NCBI GenBank assembly: GCA_964575455.1
Contig: CAZNRX010000013.1
Coordinates: forward strand, 6,394 to 70,393
Length of the DNA: 64,000 nucleotides
Direction of reading: 5' to 3'
Source of the DNA: SKLM01 sp964575455
GTDB lineage: Bacteria > Chloroflexota > Anaerolineae > B4-G1
Made by a program: the position numbers and the translations under genes. The stretch's first letter is position 1, and the number at the start of each line of letters is the position of its first letter. The notes beneath the pieces are model-generated. The model was not told where the DNA came from and did no database searches. It saw nothing but the letters and a program-made list of their open reading frames with translations. Below are positions 59,696 to 64,000 of the stretch, piece after piece.

Positions 59696-61759
59696 ATGAC
59701 ACATAGAGCGACGAAACCCCAGGTGCTCCGGATCGAGAGCCTCACGGTCGAGTACGTCACGCCGTTCCGCCGCACGCCGGCGGCGCGCGATCTCTCGCTC
59801 ACCATCCACGAGGGGCAGGTCTACGGGCTGGTCGGCGAGTCCGGCTGTGGCAAGAGCACCGTCGCCCTGGCCGCCATGCGCTACCTGCCGGCCGGGACCA
59901 ACGTAGCGGGTGAGGTCAACCTTCTTGGGCAGGACGTGCTGCAGGTGAGCAAGCGCCAGCTCCGTGACCTGCGCGGCAACCGGATGGCCATGGTGTATCA
60001 GGATGCCCTCCAGGCCCTGAACCCCTCCATGACCATCATCAGGCAGATGACGGAGATCCTGACGGTGCACGAGCAGATGTCGAGGGAGGAGGCGCGTGCG
60101 GAGTGCCTCGACCTCCTGGAGCACGTGCAGATCGCGGACCCCGTGAACGTGTCGCGCCGCTACCCGCATCAGTTGAGCGGCGGCATGCAGCAGCGTGTGG
60201 TGATCGCCATGGCGCTCTTGCTGAAGCCCTCCCTGCTGATCATGGACGAGCCCACCACCGGGCTCGACGTGACGATTGAGGCCGCGGTGCTTGACATGGT
60301 CAACGACCTGCGGGCCGACTTCAAGACGGCCATTCTCTTCATCAGCCACAATCTGGGGGTGATCGCCCGACTCTGCGATCGCGTCGGCGTGATGTACGCG
60401 GGCGAGATGGTGGAGGAGGCCCCCGTGCTCGACCTGTTCCAGCAACCACAGCATCCCTACACGATGGGGCTGTTGGACTGCATCCCCCAGAAGGGGAGCA
60501 GCAAGCGAGAAAAGCAGCTTCGGTCGATACCGGGGCGCGTGGCGCCGCTGCACGCGCTGCCCGACTACTGCGTCTTCTACGAACGATGCGGGATGGCCCG
60601 CTCCGAGTGCCGCCAGACCCAGCCGCCCCTGCAGCAGACAGGCCCGGGCCGCAAGAGCCGCTGCTTGTTCTGGGACCAGCTCGACGCCGCCGACCTGCGC
60701 GACACGACGCTCTACACCGTCGATCTCTCGCTCAAGAGGCAGATGGAGGTCGAGGACCGTCCGTTGATCCTGGATGACCTCAAGGTCTACTTCCGGGCCT
60801 CAAGCAGCGCCGGCCTGCTGGGGCTGGATAGGAAGACCGTCAAGGCGGTCGACGGCATCGACCTGGAGCTGCCCGCTCACAAGACCCTGGGGATCGTGGG
60901 CGAGAGTGGCTGCGGCAAGAGCACCTTGGCTCGCGCCATCTCCGGCCTTGCCCCGGTGAAGCACGGCGTGATCCAACTTGGGGACAGACCTCTCACAGAC
61001 CCGGTGCGAAAGCGCCCCAAGGAGACGCTGCAGATGCTGCAGATGGTCTTCCAGAGCCCGGAGTCGACGCTGAATCCCCAGAAGACCGTCTCCGAGGAGC
61101 TTCGACGGCCTCTCAGGCTTTTCCAGATCGTGGAGCGCGACGAGGAGGACGAGGCCATAAGCCAGCTTCTCTCGGCCGTGAACCTCGACGACACCTACCT
61201 GCACAGGTACCCCTCTCAACTGAGCGGTGGCGAGAAGCAGCGGGTGGCCATCGCGCGCGCCTTCGCGGGTTGCCCGGAGCTGGTCATGTGCGACGAGCCC
61301 ACGTCGTCGTTGGACGTCTCGGTCCAATCCATGGTCCTCAACCTCCTGCAGGGCCTCCAGGATGATCTCGGCGTCTCCATGATGTTCATCTCTCACGACC
61401 TGGCTGTCGTGCGCTATATCTCCGACTACATCGGCATCGTCTACCTGGGCAAGCTGTGCGAGTTTGGCCCGGTGGGCTCTGTGTTCCGCCCACCCTATCA
61501 TCCCTACACCGAGGCGCTGCTCTCCGCGATACCCATCCCCGATCCCACAGACAGGCGTGAGCGGATTGAGTTGGAGGGGGACGTGCCCAGCGCGATCGAG
61601 CCCCCCAAGGGCTGCAGGTTCCACACGCGGTGCCCGCGCAAGATCGGAGACATCTGTGAGAAAGTGGCGCCCGAACCCCACATTGAGGAGGGTCACGCCA
61701 CCTTCTGCCACATTCCGCGTCGGGATCTGTTGGTGCTGCAGCGGGACCTGAGCCTGTGA
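59696..61759 (+). CDS. Fused Dpp/Opp-type ABC ATPase (DppD-DppF)
   Basis: 687 residues with two complete ATPase halves. First: Walker A GESGCGKSTVAL, signature LSGGMQQRVVIA, Walker B LLIMDEPTTGL, His in FISHNLGVI, and a DppD-type C-terminal extension with clustered Cys (YCVFYERCGMARSEC). Second, from about 365: GESGCGKSTLAR, LSGGEKQRVAIA, LVMCDEPTSSLD, FISHDLAVV, with CRFHTRCP near its end. The Cys-rich oligopeptide C-terminal regions are typical and may bind Fe-S in some members. A single-chain ATPase dimer for the importer. Confidence 0.94.
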   Translation: MTHRATKPQVLRIESLTVEYVTPFRRTPAARDLSLTIHEGQVYGLVGESGCGKSTVALAAMRYLPAGTNVAGEVNLLGQDVLQVSKRQLRDLRGNRMAMVYQDALQALNPSMTIIRQMTEILTVHEQMSREEARAECLDLLEHVQIADPVNVSRRYPHQLSGGMQQRVVIAMALLLKPSLLIMDEPTTGLDVTIEAAVLDMVNDLRADFKTAILFISHNLGVIARLCDRVGVMYAGEMVEEAPVLDLFQQPQHPYTMGLLDCIPQKGSSKREKQLRSIPGRVAPLHALPDYCVFYERCGMARSECRQTQPPLQQTGPGRKSRCLFWDQLDAADLRDTTLYTVDLSLKRQMEVEDRPLILDDLKVYFRASSSAGLLGLDRKTVKAVDGIDLELPAHKTLGIVGESGCGKSTLARAISGLAPVKHGVIQLGDRPLTDPVRKRPKETLQMLQMVFQSPESTLNPQKTVSEELRRPLRLFQIVERDEEDEAISQLLSAVNLDDTYLHRYPSQLSGGEKQRVAIARAFAGCPELVMCDEPTSSLDVSVQSMVLNLLQGLQDDLGVSMMFISHDLAVVRYISDYIGIVYLGKLCEFGPVGSVFRPPYHPYTEALLSAIPIPDPTDRRERIELEGDVPSAIEPPKGCRFHTRCPRKIGDICEKVAPEPHIEEGHATFCHIPRRDLLVLQRDLSL

Positions 61760-61766
61760 ACGCTCC

Positions 61767-62819
61767 GTGGCGATGAACGTCAGAGAGAGGCTGGAGGCCT
61801 TCTGGTCGGGCGAGCAGCCCGATCAGATTCCGTACACCATCTACCAGTACGAATGGCGGCACACGCAGGACGATCCTGCCTGGCAGCCCCTGTTCGAGAA
61901 GGGGCTCGGCGTCACCTGGTACCTGGCGCCGTATGAGATCGCGTACGACCAGGTGGAGGTCGTCGACAAGGAGGTCGTCGAGAACGGCAGGCACGTGTTC
62001 CGCCGCGTGCAACGTACGCCGGTGGGCGAGATCGACGCGACCTGGATCGAGGGCTGGAACGGCACGTACTACCTGGAGACGCCCGAGGACTACCGGGTGA
62101 TGACCTACATCGCCGAGCACACCCGGATCGAGCCCGCCTACGAGGCGTATCTCGCTCAGGAGCGTGAGCTCCCCGAGCACCACATCGCCATCCCCATGCT
62201 TGGGCGCACGCCCTTGCAGACCATCATGGTCGACCTGGCCGGGCTGGAGAACCTCGCCATGCACCTGTTCGAGTGCGAGGCCGAGGTGAGAGAGCTTTAC
62301 AACGCGCTGTTGAGGAACTTCCGGCGCATCGTGGACATCGCGGCGGACGGGCCGGGGCAGTATATCTCCGTTCTGGAGAACTTCACCGCCGACACGCTGG
62401 GCCCTCAACGCTACGAGGCGTTCCTCATGCCCGTGTACGAAGCGTGCTTCCCGACGCTCCACGAGGCAGGCAAGATTGTGGGCTGCCACTACGATGGCCG
62501 GACCGCCAGCTGCAAGGAGCAGATCGCTCGGGCGCCCATCGACGTGATCGAGTCGCTCACGCCGCCCCCCGAGGGCGACCAGACGCTGGCCGAGGCCCGG
62601 CAGGCGTGGCCGGACAAGTTGTTCTGGTCGAACATCAACCTGGGGTGTTACGACCTGCCGCCGGATGAGCTGAGGCACGTCGTGATGGAGCGGGTGGAGC
62701 AGGCGGCCCCCGATGGCCGGAAGCTGGCCTTTGAGATATCGGAGCGGTATCCCGATAACTGGCGCGAGTCGGTTCCGGTGGTCCTAGACGCCCTGAGGGA
62801 GATCGGCGACGCCGGCTGA
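61767..62819 (+). CDS. Uroporphyrinogen decarboxylase-like (URO-D superfamily) protein
   Basis: 350 residues (GTG 61767; ATG 61773 possible). N-terminus MNVRERLEAFWSGEQPDQIPY and the barrel parts LENFTADTLGPQRYEAFLMP, GCHYDGRTASCKEQIA, IESLTPPPEGD and LFWSNINLGC place it in the URO-D/MtaA superfamily. True heme URO-D signature residues are not seen. Members beside importers are often corrinoid methyltransferase-like or of unknown catabolic role. No corrinoid protein is nearby, so function is open. It follows the ATPase by 7 bp and ends the operon. Confidence 0.8.
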   Translation: MAMNVRERLEAFWSGEQPDQIPYTIYQYEWRHTQDDPAWQPLFEKGLGVTWYLAPYEIAYDQVEVVDKEVVENGRHVFRRVQRTPVGEIDATWIEGWNGTYYLETPEDYRVMTYIAEHTRIEPAYEAYLAQERELPEHHIAIPMLGRTPLQTIMVDLAGLENLAMHLFECEAEVRELYNALLRNFRRIVDIAADGPGQYISVLENFTADTLGPQRYEAFLMPVYEACFPTLHEAGKIVGCHYDGRTASCKEQIARAPIDVIESLTPPPEGDQTLAEARQAWPDKLFWSNINLGCYDLPPDELRHVVMERVEQAAPDGRKLAFEISERYPDNWRESVPVVLDALREIGDAG

Positions 62820-62853
62820 GGTGTCGGGGCAGGCCCCAGCGGATCGAGCGAGC

Positions 62854-63060
62854 ATGAATGCGAAGGAGAACGCGCTGCGGATCATACGCTTCGATGACCC
62901 GCAGAGGGTGAGGCTCTCCACAGCGCTGTTGAGGCGTTTGGGCGCTACCCGTTTCGTCCGCCGGAGACGCCGGCAGCGCGGGAGCCGTGGAGGAGTCGCG
63001 TCAACCTACTGGGCTGGCCAGATCGCCAGCTCCTCTCTGAGCAAGTGCGTTCTGCGCTGA
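62854..63060 (+). pseudogene. Remnant of a second URO-D-like gene joined to unrelated sequence
   Basis: ATG 62854 opens with NAKENALRIIRFDDPQRV, a typical first segment of URO-D-superfamily proteins. After about 20 codons it turns into an Arg-rich, low-complexity reading and stops. In the +1 frame the rest reads as ordinary protein (EAFGRYPFRPPE, VNLLGWPDRQLLSEQ), so it looks like a deletion junction or frameshift between two gene fragments. Confidence 0.5.
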
Positions 63061-63072
63061 GATAAGCGCAAC

Positions 63073-63930
63073 TCACGGCACCAGCGCCTCAGTGACTACC
63101 CGGCCGGTCCAGGCCGCGGGCTGCGTAAGTCCCAGCAGATGGGCGGCCGTCGGCGCGGTGTCCACGAGGCTAACCTGTTCGGAGATCTTATGCCCGCGAC
63201 GGAACCCGGCTCCGCTACCGACCCAAGGCACCGTCATAACCGTGGGGACCTTTGTGCCATCGGCGTGGTTGTGGCCTTCGCCTCCGTGATCAGCCATCAC
63301 CAGAAAGGCCGTGCTCTCCACCAAGCCCGCTGCTTCCAGGGCCGTCAGGACGAGGCCGATCGCCCGATCAGCTTTGCGGATCGCCTCTAAGTAGGGTCTC
63401 GACATCCAACCGTGCAAGTGCCCTACCTCGTCCACCGCTCCGAAATAGACAAAGGCGATGTCTGGACAGTGGGCTGCCATGGATTCCGCCGCCACCTCCG
63501 CTACCTCTAGATCAGCATCACCCTCCGGGTTGCCCATGTGGCAGAAGAACGATCGGTCGAGTGAGCCTGGCCGCGCCACCTCTCGTATCGGCTCCCAGTT
63601 GTAGAACGAGGCAGTGCGCAGGCCCGCTTGGTGGGCCACATCGAGCAGAGCGGGAACCAGTTCTCCAGACGCAGGCGGCTTCCACACATTGGTGAGAGTC
63701 CCGTGTTGCTGTGGCAATGTCCCTGTCATAGCCGAGAGCCAGCACGGTAGGCTGATCGGGGGGTTCACCGATTGAGCGTGGTCGCAGTAGGCTCCGGCCG
63801 AAATCAGTCGCATGATCTCTGGGGGGTTGAGGAGGGCCAAGGCGTCGGGCCGCATACCGTCTACGCCGAAAAGAACTACCCGATTCGCTCTCTGGGCAGC
63901 TGGGTGATTGTCAGAGTCGCTGGTGTCCAC
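63073..63930 (-). CDS. Alkaline phosphatase-superfamily phosphodiesterase/hydrolase
   Basis: 285 residues from GTG 63930 (AAGGA, 8 nt). Type I phosphodiesterase/nucleotide pyrophosphatase pattern: metal Asp in VVLFGVDGMRPD, nucleophile Ser/Thr region in NPPISLPCWLSAMTG, Asp/His in FGAVDEVGHLHG, Asp-His in MADHGGEGHNH, with all metal positions kept. No signal peptide, so cytosolic. Shorter than most nucleotide pyrophosphatases (about 400). Substrate unknown. It converges on the URO-D operon, and its upstream 70 bp reach the window edge. Confidence 0.86.
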   Translation of the reverse strand: MDTSDSDNHPAAQRANRVVLFGVDGMRPDALALLNPPEIMRLISAGAYCDHAQSVNPPISLPCWLSAMTGTLPQQHGTLTNVWKPPASGELVPALLDVAHQAGLRTASFYNWEPIREVARPGSLDRSFFCHMGNPEGDADLEVAEVAAESMAAHCPDIAFVYFGAVDEVGHLHGWMSRPYLEAIRKADRAIGLVLTALEAAGLVESTAFLVMADHGGEGHNHADGTKVPTVMTVPWVGSGAGFRRGHKISEQVSLVDTAPTAAHLLGLTQPAAWTGRVVTEALVP

Positions 63931-64000
63931 GCGCTAGATCCTTTCAACGCATTAAGGTAAAAGTCGCACGTTAACAATTCAAGACAGCTTCATCCCAGGC

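Overview
The window is high-GC DNA, with frequent GTG/TTG starts, dense co-oriented operons with 4-nt overlaps, and many intergenic palindromes and heptamer/octamer tandem arrays. Gene content (sodium-pumping biotin decarboxylase, tungsten-type aldehyde ferredoxin oxidoreductase, LysM/PA14 and DNRLRE/CARDB exported proteins, many PAS/GAF kinases) fits a Chloroflexota (Anaerolineae-like) bacterium with an amino-acid-degrading, largely anaerobic lifestyle. The phylum is an inference from gene style; there is no rRNA here. One tRNA gene, tRNA-Gly(CCC), is present. There are no transposase genes, CRISPR arrays or phage genes, but two short MITE-like elements are visible.

Layout. 1-5642 (-): a secreted gingipain-like C25 peptidase running off the left edge, with an apparent beta-propeller inserted in its catalytic module. 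5740-6830 (-): a stand-alone receiver and a small DUF5678-like protein. 7029-13508 (-): one operon, read leftwards, encoding carboxyltransferase, gamma subunit, biotin carrier and beta subunit of a sodium-translocating acyl-CoA decarboxylase, followed by a NarL-type response regulator and its membrane histidine kinase. 13509-14083: a non-coding divergent region with an IS630/Tc1-style MITE and a promoter. 14084-20814 (+): a large TPR protein, a membrane-anchored cohesin-like protein and a long hybrid sensor kinase. 20931-21551 (-): a LysE-family exporter.

21969-41178 (+): a 19-kb amino-acid catabolic island. It starts with an IclR regulator and a complete branched-chain-type amino-acid ABC importer (SBP, LivHMGF). 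Then come two proline-racemase paralogues, a MoaD-like protein, an aldehyde ferredoxin oxidoreductase, an M20/RocB-like amidohydrolase, a GABA-type aminotransferase, a two-subunit CoA-transferase, lysine 2,3-aminomutase, a thiolase and a second class III aminotransferase. KamA keeps all substrate-, cofactor- and cluster-binding residues of the clostridial enzyme at a constant offset. With no cobalamin-dependent lysine fermentation genes beside it, the set fits a beta-lysine to GABA route by transamination, CoA activation and thiolysis. That is the most interesting system here.

41179-47981: a broken cation-efflux gene, a PRPP synthetase with an extra N-terminal domain, a LysM/PA14-like exported protein (all -), PyrK and 5-formyltetrahydrofolate cyclo-ligase (+), and LepA (-). 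48262-48333: tRNA-Gly (-). 48596-51518 (+): PhoD-like phosphatase, ECF S component and a small membrane ORF. 51782-62819 (+): a second IclR-controlled operon with an alcohol dehydrogenase, a DegT-type aminotransferase, an apparently exported glutamine-amidotransferase-like protein, a complete Dpp/Opp importer with fused ATPases, and a URO-D-like protein. A gene remnant and a phosphodiesterase/alkaline-phosphatase-family gene (-) close the window. Both IclR promoters carry near-identical sigma70 spacing and a GAAAC..GTTTC palindrome just downstream of the -10 box.
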